Assembly: GCA_911728455.2 (NCBI GenBank)
Contig: OU452219.1
Coordinates: forward strand, 11,126,397 to 11,190,396
Reading direction: 5' to 3'
Origin: Marthasterias glacialis
Taxonomy: Eukaryota > Echinodermata > Asteroidea > Forcipulatida > Asteriidae
DNA length: 64,000 nucleotides
Below are positions 36,707 to 49,685 of the stretch, piece after piece. Each line of letters opens with the position of its first letter. Within the stretch, counting starts at the first letter, position 1. The notes below the pieces were generated by a model. That model was not told where the DNA came from. It saw only the letters and a list, made by a program, of their open reading frames with translations, and made no database searches. Both the position numbers and the translations under genes were made by a program.

Positions 36707-36989
36707 AGGTTAAAAGTATAATTATGAAGTCAGGGTGCATCTGCTAAACACGTGCATCGCGAGCTCTGTATGAAATATTAATGTTGTTTTGTTTTGTTTG
36801 GTTTGATGTGCGTCACAAAGCGCACATGATCTTCCCATGCGGTAAACAGACTCTGTATGTTGTGGTATAAACTAACACTCAATCAGAGCGCTGATGAAAA
36901 ACACATTCATATTTTCATTTAAAGTGACCGTTTGCCATTATGTCTTATGAGATCATTTTCGTCTGATGCGTCAATGATTTGCCAGACTT

Positions 36990-37370
36990 GGAATGTCGAT
37001 ATTTACTAACAAGATGTCGACATCTTATTTTACGACATCGACATCAAGAGAAAACAGCATTCTCTGTAATGCCTGTGACAAGACGTCGTCATTTCGAGAT
37101 AAATCAACTCGGGAAGTCGACATCATATATTCGATGTCGACATTCTATCAACAAGATGTCGACTCCTAAGATACATTTTCTGAAAATGACGACATGTTAT
37201 TGTAGGATATCGACATAAAGAGAAAAATACAGGTTTCTCTGTAATGCTTGTTTTCAGATGTAGTCATCTTGAGATAAATAATCTCGACATAGACAGTCGA
37301 CATCCTGTACTTTTGCGATGTTGTCATCAGAAGAGTTAATTAATCTCAGGATCTCATCAAGTCGCATGAC
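36990..37370. repeat. GATGTCGACATC palindrome array in a 170-bp tandem repeat
   Basis: The palindrome aagatgtcgacatctt (37011-37026) and its variants recur about ten times. The longer units cgacatcaagagaaaacagc ... gagataaatcaactcg and cgacataaagagaaaaatac ... gagataaataatctcg repeat with a period near 170 bp. No coding role is seen. Confidence 0.65.
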
Positions 37371-37404
37371 ATTTTCAGAGCTCCATACATACGTGATCTG
37401 TTCT

Positions 37405-37745
37405 TAAAGGTATGCGCATCTTTGCTTTTCTTTTTGGAAGAGGAAAGTCATTCCATTCTAAGGTTTTAATAACCAACGCTCAATCAACTTTGTAACATTG
37501 TGAGAAAAAAAAGTTGAGTAGGCCTATACCCAGGTTAAGATTTCGAGAATCCACCACACAAACGGTTTATGTTTGGCTGGAATTTTTGAAACATATATAT
37601 TAGGAATAGAAACAAGCAATGGTAATTTGAGGGGACTTCAAATACCATTTTCTCGACTTTCATTTTTTCTGGGAGTTTCGCTGGATGTTTGGTAGGCCTA
37701 TCTGGTATGAACTTGTGATTATATTCAGTGAGCTTTCAGTTTAAA
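37405..37745 (-). mobile_element. TTAAAGG-family relative, reverse orientation
   Basis: It reads in the reverse sense: aaaggtatgcgcatc, tttttggaagaggaaagtca, acttcaaataccattttctc and tggtatgaacttgtgatt ... cagtgagctttcag, which match in order the complement of the forward copies. Confidence 0.55.
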
Positions 37746-37932
37746 ACTACAACCAATGTTTAATTTTGTTAAATTATCAATCACGTACTTTAAGCTGTAT
37801 TAAAACAAGATAAATCGGCAGCTTTGAGACGATTTTTTATCAAGTTAGTTAAATATAACACAAAGGTTAAAACCAACTATATTGATAAAAAACATAAAAA
37901 CAGCAACTAAACCAGAAACAAAATGTTAAACA

Positions 37933-38240
37933 CGACCCCCTTTGAAATTTGCTACTGTTGTTGGTCCCTACAATTAGATATGAAACACGTGGGTTTATTT
38001 ATATTTCACGACACCTTTCAAATTAGCTACTGCTGTTAATTCCAACAATTAGCTAAGCAACATGTGGGTCTGTTTTATATTTCACGACCCCTTTAAAATT
38101 ATATACTGCTGTTAGTTCCAGCAATTAGATACGCAACGCGTAGGTCTACTTATATTTCAAGACTCCTTTAAAATTAGTTAGCGGTACTGCTGTTGGTCCC
38201 AACAATTAGCTATGCAACACGTTAGTCTGTTTTATATTTC
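37933..38240 (+). repeat. Minisatellite, about 75-bp unit, four copies
   Basis: Each unit reads roughly cacgacccctttaaaatta, gctactgctgttggtcc, aacaattagctatgcaacac, gtgggtctgttttatattt. Four diverged units follow one another, the last with a short insertion. Confidence 0.8.
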
Positions 38241-41200
38241 TGCTTCAATTTTGCTCGAGGGTAGACTCATTTATTTGTGTTGTTGTTGAAATGTCAGAAA
38301 GAGAATGAGTTGACCCAGAAATCAGAATTTCAGTCTCAAACTGGTGTCGGTTAATAACTTTACATTCCTTAACTGCTGATGACCAAGCATGTGCGTAATG
38401 GAAACAAAATCCATCGTTGAGTATTTTCCCCCCGATTTACAATACGTAAATTTCAATTTCAAATAACAGCCTTAAAACGCAGAAAATGCATACGAACGAT
38501 CATTTCTAATGCTTTATATAAAACTTCCTTGTTTTATTTAGCATACTATAAAACATCTTTGTCTCTACAAACTAAAAAAAAATACAAAAATAAAACACTA
38601 CAGACGAGGAATAGCACAAATGCACAAACTAAAACCACTCATCTATTTCCTAAAGTCTCAGACAATGCATACGAGCAATTCTGTCAAAGGAAATGTACAT
38701 TGTTCTTTTGGAATAGAACCTTATGCACATGACGTCATTTGAATAGGGCGCCCTCTCCTAGAGGTCAAAAGGAGGTTGTTCATTGGCCCATCCTGTGCGC
38801 CTTTCAATTGTTTCATCACCGGTTAACATTGGTTTACCTCTTGATGACGTCAATACGTAAGGACTAGAGTAAATTTATTTATTTTTGAGGTATCAATTCT
38901 CTATTTTGTATTTAATACACGTAGCGTATCTTAAGAAGAACCTAATAATATGGTCTAATTAAACATATTTTTTTTAAACTCAGACAATGTGTATACCACC
39001 AAATATTATAAAAATGTTGAAGCGGCAACCTGTGATAAAGACTAAAACGTAGAAACAAGAGCCCGATCTCGGGAATACAGCACCAAGTCTGGAGACGATC
39101 GGTCTGGGGAGGCGTTGCTCGCCTCATCCCCTTCACCTCCACAGACATTCTTCAAAATCTCAAGCACCGATCCGCGTCTCCAATTAGCTAATTAAAAGGC
39201 CAGCATTATCTCTGATGAATACGTTGTAGGTCTTTTTTAGGGTGGAATGAGCGTCTAATTAATTTGCCCTTGGGCGAGAACAATCTCATAATTAAACCTC
39301 AAGGCTTGATTGCCTTTTTGGTGAATAGAGGTATCGGGGTGGGGGTGGGGTTGGTGGGGGTAACATTGTGTGAATATCTATATAAAAAAAAATACAAAGA
39401 ACCTGTGTTTTTTTTTTACATCTTCGCTATTCAGTGCTCAGACAGCATATTTTAATTTTCCATCTGAAATTGTGGACAATAAGGTGCAAAAAAATAATAC
39501 AAAACAAACGACAGGAAGCTAGCATTATGTGCATTGCTATTTCAAACAATGACAGCACATTATGAGCCTGCGTGTATTGCTTCCCTATCTGCATGCACAG
39601 CGTTCAGAAAAGTTTGTTCATCCTAAACCTATAATCCATGCAGGTATCCATCTTCAATTTATCCAGAACAATTTTCGTCTTGAATTTTTAGTCAACACAA
39701 TGCAACTACATCGGCCTATAGGGCTCCTTGTTTACATTTTTTAATATTAACAGGCCAAGACGTACATCTCAGATGAGGCAATCAGGATACTAACTTTTTC
39801 AAAACACTCTTATTATATTGCAGTATTTAGTAATATAAAAAAACGGTGAGAATGTTTAGACAAAAATATTGGTGATATATTCACCTATTCAACTACAACA
39901 AGTGCTTACAAACACGTTCCATATTCCCGTTTTCACCAAGTCCGTATTCCGTAAGGTTATCCGTATGCATGTCAACCTCGAGGGAGAAAGAAATAATAAA
40001 ATGTGAAAGTTATACTCTAATGGTTTCTAAGCCCAAATGTTTGACTCTACCTTCAGATCAGTTATTCCCTTCAACACTAACTGTTAAAATTAGAGTGCAG
40101 TGACGTTTTTTAAAAGTGAAATTGAAATGTACTCCCCCATCCAAAAAGCCTCAACGAGGGTATAAGTATTAAATACAAATATGATGAAACTATATCCAGT
40201 TTTTTTTATTAGAAGATAGCAGGACGCTCATTTTGTATTATTATTTTTTTTTCTTCTTCTCTTTAAAAATCCCTGGTCCGCCAGAGCTTAGTCTTATCTT
40301 GGGCCTGCGTCCTTCGAAGAAACTAAGAAGAATTTGATCCAAGAGAAGGGTTCCGATACTCGACTTGCTAATGAATTAGTTGTAATGAAATCTTGGGAAG
40401 TGAGTAAATGTTTTTTGCTTTTAGTGTTTTTTTTTGTTTTTTTTGTGTAATTGTGATTCGTGTAGCTAAGGCGATCAGTGCTTGTACTGAAAGTCGCTCA
40501 AGGTACAGATGGTCATTGGAGGTGAATGTATATTCAATCTTGTATAGATGTCAAAATGACACACTCTCAAAATAATCTTCGGGAGATTGTTTTACATGGT
40601 TGAAACATCAATTGTTCTGGTGCCCTGTGTACGAATTGAAGCATTTCGATAGGGAACATTACTGAAAGGTGATAACCCTGGTGATAAAACACCGGTTACG
40701 TTAAAATTGTATACTCTTCTTTTTTTTGCAATGTTATTGTATTATTTAATTATTATAATTATTATATATGTCTGTGTCTGTCAGAATTTACCAGGTTTTT
40801 TAGATTTGAACTATTTCCCCCGTAAAAAGATGGAAAACCATAATTTAAGATATACGTCATCATAAAGCAGCGTTTTACAACTGATTGACTCCCGAAGACC
40901 GTGTCAGTTTTCCGTCAAGTTTTGGCTTCAAACTGCGGCAGAATGTTCGAGACAGAAGACTGGCAACCATTCCTCCGGGGATAGACAGGGCCTCGGCCTT
41001 TGTACTTGCATTTTTAAGATGAGCAAGTACAATGCCGCTTTTCAATCGAGGGAGAGAGATTTTAGAGATCACTTCACTTTTGTCGTTGACAAGAATAATT
41101 ATCTTTGTCAAAAATAATTGCTTAGTATATAGTGAACAATGAATGAAAAACTGTTCAGGCAATGCACCATAAGGATGCATTGAGGGCGCTAGAGAGGGGG

Positions 41201-42016
41201 GGGAGAGGGACACGCGTCAAGTTTTCCAAACAACACCCCTAAAATACGTGGAACCATTGTATGCATCGTGGGCGAAGCAGCCCCTTGGCTTCAAACCGGG
41301 TATCAATTTCGAGTCTATACTGTCACATTTAACCCATCCATGAATGCATCAGTTCAAGTTTCAGTCTGAAATAATTATTAGAAAATGCTTACATTTCGAA
41401 GGACTATGGTTCAAAAATAGAGGCCGTTCAAATCATCTGTGTACCTGGTAGGATATGGAGTAGTTGAAATTGACATCCCACTGCCCTCTCAGAAATAGGC
41501 CTGTGGCGGCAACCCATCAGACGCCAGCATCCGGTCTTTTGTTTGGGCGATTTTTGTTGTCTTCACTTGGGGGGTCTCATTGCAATTTTCTAATAGTGAA
41601 CATCTCAACACCCAAGTGAGTATCTCTACATTGAAAACCCCCTATGTGCTCCTGTTTATGACTGTTTTCAATAGTAGGTCTGGCTTTTTTTTATTTTCAG
41701 TTTCAACTTCAACATTGGTGTCTCTGCTTCTACTGCTTATGTCAAGGTGACTTAAAGATGCGCGATGAATAAAACAAACAAACAAGATTTTTCAATCCGA
41801 AATCTTATTGTTTCTCTATGATCTACGTTCTAACTCCGTGGTGCAAGCATATTGTCCCTTACACTCGGTTATGTAGCCTACAATCTTGGTCAAAATGCTT
41901 GGGCCACGTGCCAATAAAAATACCCTCTACCCCACCCCTTGCTCACCGCCCCTCCTCCCATGTTCAATGTTGTTTATCCCGACTAGAGCGCACACCACGC
42001 AATGAGTGCCAACATT
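38241..42016. other. Intergenic, no gene recognised
   Basis: AT-rich. Short T or A runs occur at 39405, 40200, 40245 and 40425. At 41692-41772 a strong pyrimidine-AG acceptor is followed by a short open stretch and AATAAA, too small to call an exon. The 112-codon minus frame at 40875-41213 has no recognisable product. Confidence 0.35.
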
Positions 42017-42073
42017 GAACGGCGGGCGGGGGGGGGGGGGGGGGCGGGGGCGGGGGCGGGGCGGGGGGGGGGA
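42017..42073 (+). repeat. Long G-rich tract with quadruplex potential
   Basis: Nearly uninterrupted G over 57 bp with only single C or A interruptions, giving many G4 runs. It has extreme strand asymmetry against an AT-rich background. Its exact length may be unreliable. Confidence 0.85.
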
Positions 42074-42769
42074 GGCCCAACGAACGTGTAAATATCACAT
42101 GTGCCAAAACCTGTGATATCTTATCATTACAAATTCATACATTTATTCAATATGGCCAAAGTGAAGATGAAAACGATCCTGACCGGCTATGATGATAACT
42201 AGGAATTCACAAAAAAGGGACACCACGTTTTTGTGGAGACAAAAAAAGCAAACAAAGATTGTTGTCTACTACCTGATAATTTCACTACACATTGGGATTA
42301 ATACAGTCAAGAATGCTTTATGCCTAAGGTTATTGACTTACCAGTACACACTTCATACTGGTCTCTAAAAAAGCTGGCTTATAAGCATGCGCGATTTGAT
42401 GGTGTTTATACTTTAGCAAGTATAGTTTGTGACAATCATGTGTAATGACGAGCATGGTATATTATCCGAAACTTCTAAACATGTTTTTTGATATTGTTAT
42501 TAGTGCTGGTACTTTTTACTTGCCCTAGAAATGAAATAAATACATGTATATATAAGTATAAATGCTGCTTTTTCTCAGTTCAACTATACATGTTTAGCAT
42601 TGAAGGTATGGCCTGTAAGGAATTTGTCAGAAAAACAAAAACAAAATGGCGTCAGAATTTGTTAATTGATATAAAAAAAGGCGCCAAAATGTGCACATGG
42701 AGGTTTTACACCGCAAATGACAATGTTATCCAACAGGGCAATGACTCAAAAAACCTCCTTGTTACCACG
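42074..42769. other. Intergenic, no gene recognised
   Basis: AT-rich. The long open frame 42488-42970 starts here and runs into the minisatellite, so it is not gene-like. Confidence 0.4.
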
Positions 42770-44205
42770 ATGTGTCCAAACTCAAACAGGTGTCCAAACG
42801 ACAGCAGACCCCTCTGGCCCACACTACGTCCCCTAGACAAAAAAAAAGAGTGTCCAAATGAAACAGACGCCCTTACGGGTAACACTACACGGCCCTACAT
42901 GGGAAGAAGGGTGTCCAAAAGAAACACTTCACCCTTATGGCTAACACTAAGACCCCACATAAAGAAATGATGTCCACAAGAAACACAGAAGATTTTCCCT
43001 TGCTAAATGGCCCTTCATGAAGAGAAGGGTGTCCAAAAGAAGAAAAAAAACACACACTCCTGTGGCTAACACAATGACCCTTCATGTAAACAAGGGTGTC
43101 CAAAAGACACATACATAGACACCCTTATGGCTTAACCCTATCAGGACCGGGCTTTTTTTGGTTGTACGGGGACCGGGGGGGGGGGGCACATATAGTGCCC
43201 CTCCGTATTTTCCAAAGTGTTCGACCGATTTTGATGAAACTTGCCACAAATGTTCATTTCACCGAGTTCTACATGATGACGTCACAAAATTTCAAAAAAC
43301 CGTCACTAGAGGGCGTTTTTGACTGATTTTTGCCCATTTTTGGTCAAAAATCGTGTTTTTGCCCTAACTTCTGTATTTTTTGTCCGAATGTTTTGAAACT
43401 TGGCAAACTTGTACATTTTAACAAGATAAATATAATTTGAACCTAATTTAGTCACTGGATTTATCTTTAGGGGGCATAATAATTCATTAATTTATCCCAT
43501 TTTCGGGAAAAAATGTTTTTTTGCGTTTTTTTCACTTAACAATCAAAATTGCCGCCGCCAAGGGCCCAGGGAGAAATAATAAGGCATGATTGACAAATCT
43601 GAACATTTTTTGGGTCTGAAAAGTAATAAATTAGCAGGTTGAAAATGTTCCATTGTTAAAAAACTTGATATAATTTGACCCCCTAATTACAGGCTGAAAA
43701 CACAAAATCCAAGATGGCCGCCAAAAATGGCGGCCATTTTGAATTCCCGAAACCATTTCAGACTATCACGTGACTCACCACTATCACTTTTCTGGCAAAA
43801 AAACATAAAATAAGTGGAAATTATGTCCAAAAAGTTTTAAAAATCACTAAAAAACAGTAAAATCGTGTGACCCAAGGTCAAACAAATGGTTGCCATGGTA
43901 ACAGCTAACCCTTGGTATCAATTATTTTTTGCCAATATGATCCTAGATATATTTTAGGAAAAGTCAGAAAATTTCGCGGTGATCGGACTAAGCGTTAAAA
44001 AGTTACGGTAAAAAAATTGGTAGGGGGGCACATTGTGCCCCCCCCCCCCCGGTCCTGATAGGGTTAACACTAAGACCCTACATGAAGGTTTTCCAAAGAC
44101 ACACACATAAGCACCTTTATGGCTTACACTATAGCCCCAGATAAAAAAGGGTAGCAAAGATGGCCAGATGCACCACGGTTTATTCAAAACTGGGTGTCCA
44201 AAAGG
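42770..44205 (+). repeat. GTGTCCAAA minisatellite, unit about 60-65 bp, split by a transposon
   Basis: Units share agggtgtccaaaagaaac, acacccttatggctaacac and taagaccctacatgaa. About six units precede and two diverged units follow the element at 43136-44063. When that element and one TTAA are removed, the flanks rejoin as atggcttaacactaagaccc, matching the normal unit. Confidence 0.8.
43136..44063. mobile_element. piggyBac-like non-autonomous transposon, 928 bp
   Basis: The termini are perfect inverted repeats, CCCTATCAGGACCGGG, flanked on both sides by TTAA (43132-43135 and 44064-44067), the piggyBac target site and duplication. The CCCTA end also matches the superfamily convention. Subterminal G-rich blocks contain hairpins, gggcacatatagtgcccc at the left and ggggcacattgtgcccc at the right. 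The interior has no transposase frame. It includes tgacgtcacaaaatttcaaa and an aagatggccgcc ... ggcggccatttt hairpin. It depends on a transposase supplied elsewhere. Confidence 0.85.
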
Positions 44206-46376
44206 CACCCATCAGGCGCAAGCTTCTGGTTTGCACACTGCCTTCAGATCCACAACAGAGCAGTCCTTCACACGTGGGGAAGATATTCAAATTGCTGTAT
44301 GACTTTTTCCCCCGTCACAGAAAGTATTTGTTTATTGTCTAAACATGATATTCAATTGCAAAAGATGCAGAAAACTGCACATGAATGTCATGGACATATT
44401 AAAAGTCTGCAGGACAACTCAGAAGGAAGCCCACCAACCATAAAATCTATATTTATCACTTCATTTCTTGGTTTTGAATTACAATAAACTTTGTTGACTT
44501 CAATCAAGTTATCCGTCCACCGGTAGAACCGGCACAAAGGGTTATTTTTTCGGTTACTACCACTGAAGGAATTGATTATAATCGGCATGGGATCTGAACG
44601 TCCCTCGGGAAATCAGGAATGACAAATGCCCGAGAACAGCACCCCTGATCATCGTTTGATGCGAAGCGCGACTCCCCAATTTTTTTTTTCGCTCTGCACG
44701 GTAACCCGAAAAAATGTAATCAAATAAGAACCGTGACAAGGTAAAAGAAGTCTTGTTGATGAGTGATCAAGAACGGGTGATTCTACATTTTTAATGTGAT
44801 CATGGGAGAGTTCTTTTGCAATGACAGTGATGTTTCCCACTTGTTAACCTTTAAGTACAAACAAAAAGTATCCTATTAACGCGCTGTCAATTAATTCTAA
44901 ACAACAATTTACTGACCTTCGTAATATTATTGTAAGAGCTTTTTGATGTAGGCCGCATAAAGTGTTTAAAATGTGGAGATTTTCTTTGCTTAACTGATCA
45001 ATGCTCACTTAACGGGCGAATTGGATCAATACAAACATACCCACACTCTTACATACTTTTCGTAACAATAATGACACGGGTGTGATCATACAATCTAGCG
45101 GCAGGAACAGCTTTTTAGAGTTTAACTCTCACTCTAACGGACGTCCAACTTCAGTTGGTTGTCAATTTTTTTCAGATCTGGTTTTCATTTTGTAGTATGG
45201 ACCAAATATCGCATCGCTTGTTTCTTGCAGTGACGTTTATATTTCCCCACGGTTGTTTTGAATGATATTAAATTCTCACATAAAATATTAATCGGAAGTC
45301 AGTATTTCCTGGCCACAAACCATTATTTATTTTAAAGAAAAAGAAAGTGGATACTTATTTTGATTAAGATCATGACAAGAGCTGAGTGGCGTAAATCTGT
45401 GTCAGGGTGCATCAAACCAATTAAAATGCCGATATGAGTATGATATCAAACAAAGCTAAATGCTAGTGTGGTTTTGTGTGTGTGTGTGTGTGTGTTTTTT
45501 TTTTCCTTTCTTTTTTGACAGGCTAGCTGTTGAACTTTTGAGCAATGCGCATCCAAACTTAAAAACATCATTGAACAATGGCCAGACTCCATATTTGAAA
45601 AGGGCCCTATACGCTTGTGAGCAGACTAGGGTAATTTTTTGAGGACTATAATGGGACTCGATGTGACAGTATTTTAAGAATCTACGGCTTCTACGGGTTT
45701 TGACAGGGGTGCAATATCAAGGTCCAAAACAGCGTGTTTTTATCAAACACAATGAGATTGAAGTTTTTTGGTGGACTCCAAGAAATTATGGCGTCGTGTC
45801 GTTGTATTCTTTGTATACATTGTTTTAACTCCTTTAAGGAATTTCTGGATTGGGATTTATCTCATGGGCCAGCCACTCCACTGGGACAACCCCATCCTCA
45901 CCAACATTCCCACCGGGCTGGGAGGGAAATAATAACCACCGCACCCCACCCCGCCCCTCCCTCGGCCCCGGGAATTTACGCCTTTGTTTATAACCTGCAC
46001 AGTGTATCTTTAATAACTTGGAAAGTTTGGTTGACCGGAGCTCAACGTCAAGGTCCTTAGTTAATTGAGTATGGCGAGTGGCCTGTTATCTATTCATGAT
46101 TGATGTACGTCCATGAGGCGTCTGCACACCAAACACAAGATGTGTATCGAGTATCAAACTGCAGAATTACACAAACAATAAAAAATATATTATGAATCAA
46201 TCTGAGATTTGTATGCACACAGTTCGTGTACTTTTCCAAAACAAAATAAGCAATGTTTACGCATTCGTTCATTCACTTCCCTAATGCAGGCCTCACCTTC
46301 CTTCAGCTAATATTGGGTGAATAACGGTCGAAGTATCTACACACGTCATGCAGTCGCATGTACTTGTACGTTAACG
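44206..46376. other. Intergenic, no gene recognised
   Basis: No coding signal. The C-rich stretch 45880-45970 gives a fortuitous open frame. Confidence 0.35.
45474..45497 (+). repeat. (GT)n microsatellite followed by T-run
   Basis: About ten TG dinucleotides followed by poly(T). Confidence 0.85.
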
Positions 46377-46830
46377 GGTATAAATCATTATTGGCTCTCA
46401 CTAAAAAAAACACCATTATAACCAACTAGTTAAACATTTCACTAGATCTATAAATTATCATTGGCTTTCACACACAAAAAAAACAACCTGTTAAACATTG
46501 CATAAGATCTATAACTAATTATGGCTTTAACTAAAAACACCATAAATCAAACACCTATAAAACTTCACAAGATCTATAAAACATCAATGGCTTTCATTAG
46601 AAATACCACACAACAAACCTGTTAAACATTTCACAAGATCTATAAATCATCATTGGCTTTCACACAAAAAAAAACCTGTTAAACATTTCACAAGAACTAT
46701 AAATAATTATTGCCTTTCACTAAAAACACCATGAAACCAACCAGTTAAACATTTCACGAGATCTATAAATCATCGTTGACTTTCTCTGAAAACTACATAC
46801 AGCCAAAAAGTAAAGCATTTCACAATATCG
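46377..46830 (+). repeat. Minisatellite, about 60-bp unit, seven copies
   Basis: The unit is roughly gttaaacatttcacaagatc, tataaatcatcattggcttt, cactaaaaacaccataaaac, caacct. Seven diverged units are readable. The last grades into unique sequence. Confidence 0.85.
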
Positions 46831-47440
46831 TGTTTTCTTCGGTGAAAACAGTGATTTATTTAGTCTATTTTGTTTTATTTACTTATTTATTTATTTTAAT
46901 TATTATTATTGTGTTTTTTTGGGGGGTGTATGTTTATTACAGATTTGTTGTACGTTTGTCTGCCTTAGAGTTTTTTATTGCTCCTTTGACAGTGTTTCAG
47001 GCGGAAGTATCTTCAGGATAACTGTTGCAGTACTGGTATCGAGCTTCTGATAGAAACTTACAATTATTTTTTGAATCGTCAGCAATTTGTTGTACCAATC
47101 CTTTGTACTTTGTCAACAACCTCCACGTTGCCATATTACCAACAACCAAGCACTTCATTCATCGCAGATGCGCAATGAATACCCAGTTTAAGGGCCACCT
47201 GCTAGGTATCATATCCATATTTTCTGGAATATAATAAGGTATGGAATCTACATATTATCTGATTTGGATGTCATCAATCCGGGTTTGTCTAGTGCGGAAG
47301 TGTTTTCGATCTAGATGAGTAGGTTTGATACTTTTTATCTGTTCGATCCAAGATAGAAACCCTAGAAAAACGAGCCCCTCACTATAACAGTATTTTTAAG
47401 TAATCGTCTCACTTTCATGAACCAAAACCCTCTAAACAAA
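46831..47440. other. Intergenic, no gene recognised
   Basis: A TTTA-rich run lies at 46875-46915. Nothing else is recognised. Confidence 0.4.
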
Positions 47441-47694
47441 AAAAATATTAATTAATAAACTAGAAAAAAATAAAAATAAATGAATGAAATAAAACTACAT
47501 GCAAAACAAATCCAACAATGAACAACTTGTAATACAAGGTAAATGAACAAATAAATTAACAACAAAACTACAAATAAATAAACAAATCAATCAACCAACA
47601 AACCAACCACTAAAACAGTCATCAAACCAACCAATCAATTTATCACTCACAATCAATAAACACATCTATCAATCAATCAATCAATCAATCTGCT
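47441..47694 (+). repeat. A-rich (AATC)n / (AACA)n low-complexity region
   Basis: aataaata, aaccaacc and aatcaatcaatcaatc words dominate. A second short aatcaatcaatc run is at 47838-47850. Confidence 0.8.
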
Positions 47695-47815
47695 CTTTGT
47701 TAAAGATGCTTTTGTTCTACTAATGTACCCTTTTTAGGTTTGTTCTATTTTTGTAAATTCTGTATATTTTGTGATTGAATAAAGTTTTAGTTTTGAAAAG
47801 TCAAAAAAAAAGTCA
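47695..47815 (+). mobile_element. Possible retroelement 3' end
   Basis: A T-rich stretch (ttgttctatttttgtaaatt, tgtatattttgtgattgaat) ends in aataaagttttagttttgaa and an A-run. This is the usual look of a LINE 3' UTR with AATAAA. No coding part is visible, so the call is weak. Confidence 0.3.
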
Positions 47816-49530
47816 GTCTGTCAGGTACTCAATCAGGCAATCAATCAATCAAATCTCGCTCCAGTAAATTTTTCTTTGTTCACCCCAAGATTAATATTAT
47901 ATTTCGTCAGAGAAAATCGGCATATGTGCTCACATCGACTTGGGAAAAAGAAATAAGAATTGAGTTTCCATGTTCCGTGACAGTAACTGAGATGGGTATA
48001 TATCCTGGATAATTGTAACTGGTGGTTAATAAAAAGGAGACTTTCAGATTCCAATGGTGATTATTGTTCTCATACCAGACAATGTACATTACTGCGTTTT
48101 AACTGTTGTATTTATTGCACATTAGATAAAGAATAGTATGATTTTCAAAAATACTTCACATCGGTAGACTTATTCTTTTCAACTCACAGTTCCCGTGATG
48201 ACAATTCTAGCACTAAATCCCTGTCTGTTGACAGCGATGTAAATAAATAATACCATTGCCATGGCACTATACGGACTGTCATCTTGAAATATTATACTGT
48301 ATGCTTAATGACACATTGCAGCAGGTAATTATTCTCAGTTTATGTTCACCACAAATTTCACACCTTATCCAAAAACGACACTATAAAGCAACCACATAAC
48401 CCCGAAGAGGACACGCATCCCGCATCCCGTAGCCTGCCACAAAGGCGTTAGTTGTGTTTTTAACCTTTGCGCTACAACGCACAAGAAAACGCATTTAATC
48501 GAATCAAAGCACCATGCTAATATAACGTTGTGCATCGAGACTACGAGTCCATTAGTTCCAGTTGAATTCAGGGTCATAAACGGCGATTTCGTGATCGTTA
48601 ATTCTTGTGGTAATAGATGTTCCCGTGAACTGGTGAATATTTCATATTTATTTACACATATCTTTTTCTACAGACCAACACCTGTACAATAACGTTGAAC
48701 TTAAACGTCTGGAGCATTTCTGGTTTGAGGAAGATTAAGTTATTTTGATTTTACAGTTTTGTATATCACAAGACACAATCAACCTCTGAAAACCTCTGTA
48801 AATGTAGGTAGTCATGTTTAAATAGAGGGATGATTTACGTTTTGTCCGTGATTTTGTATCGTTTGATTACTGCCATAGTAAAGAGGCAGGATGGACAATT
48901 GTTTGGACAGGTCTTCAAATGATTTTTTTTCTCGACTATTTCAGACAGACATTTTTTTTTCAAAACTCAATGTGAAAGACAACGAGACTTGTGATTGATG
49001 TTTTGCTTATGACCATTATTACTGGCTCTGTTGTTACATTAAAGGCAGTTAAGTATAGCACAGCACCTCTTAAACGCAAGAGAGTATAAGTTCGATCAAC
49101 CTCCAACAGTTCACTGACGGTTATTTATGTATTTTTATTATTTATTTTTTTCAAACTTATCTCACGATTCATGAATAATTCATGCTGACATGCCACAAGG
49201 AGAGGATTTCCCGTGTATAATTTCTATTCAAACTGTGTGTAAGACACAGGCTTTAGTGCCCATTCTTACAACACCGACACTTCCTTCGGCTGCATTTCCG
49301 TTTACGACTATTTACTAAAGACAAGACAGCAACGTGTAGTACTTTTCAGAAACTCATAGTTAGATAACGCACTTATATCCGTTTATGTTTCTGTTGGTAC
49401 CGTCGAGGGGAATCTTCAAAGCGATTCGATTAATAGCACTCGTATAATTATGAGGAGAAGACCAGTAATACTGGAGGAAAATCCCATATAACCCAACCCA
49501 CGGCTCTGGTGGCCGAAGCAGCATTTGAAC
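47816..49530. other. Intergenic, no gene recognised
   Basis: AT-rich, T-runs at 48925 and 48950. No repeat family is identified. Confidence 0.35.
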
Positions 49531-49685
49531 CAGGGTTCGATTTCATAAAGAGGGCCGAGATTGATCTTATCTGTGTGTCAATTTTAACTGTTCAGCAAAG
49601 TGTGATGTCACAAAACAAATCAACATGGCAATATTTACAACTCATCTTCAGATAAATATTATTGCACTGTGAAATCGAGCCCGGG
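49531..49685. mobile_element. Short GGGCTCGATTTCA MITE
   Basis: The left end cagggttcgatttcataaag is mirrored by the right end actgtgaaatcgagcccggg over about 16 bp. The element is 155 bp, non-coding and similar in its termini to the 36042-36706 MITE. Confidence 0.6.

Noticed and set aside
41692..41772. Strong acceptor with an 18-codon tail and AATAAA
   Set aside because: The open stretch is too short to support a call and no upstream exon was found.
42488..42970. 160-codon plus-strand open frame
   Set aside because: Its second half is the GTGTCCAAA minisatellite translated, and the first half has no domain. Not a gene.
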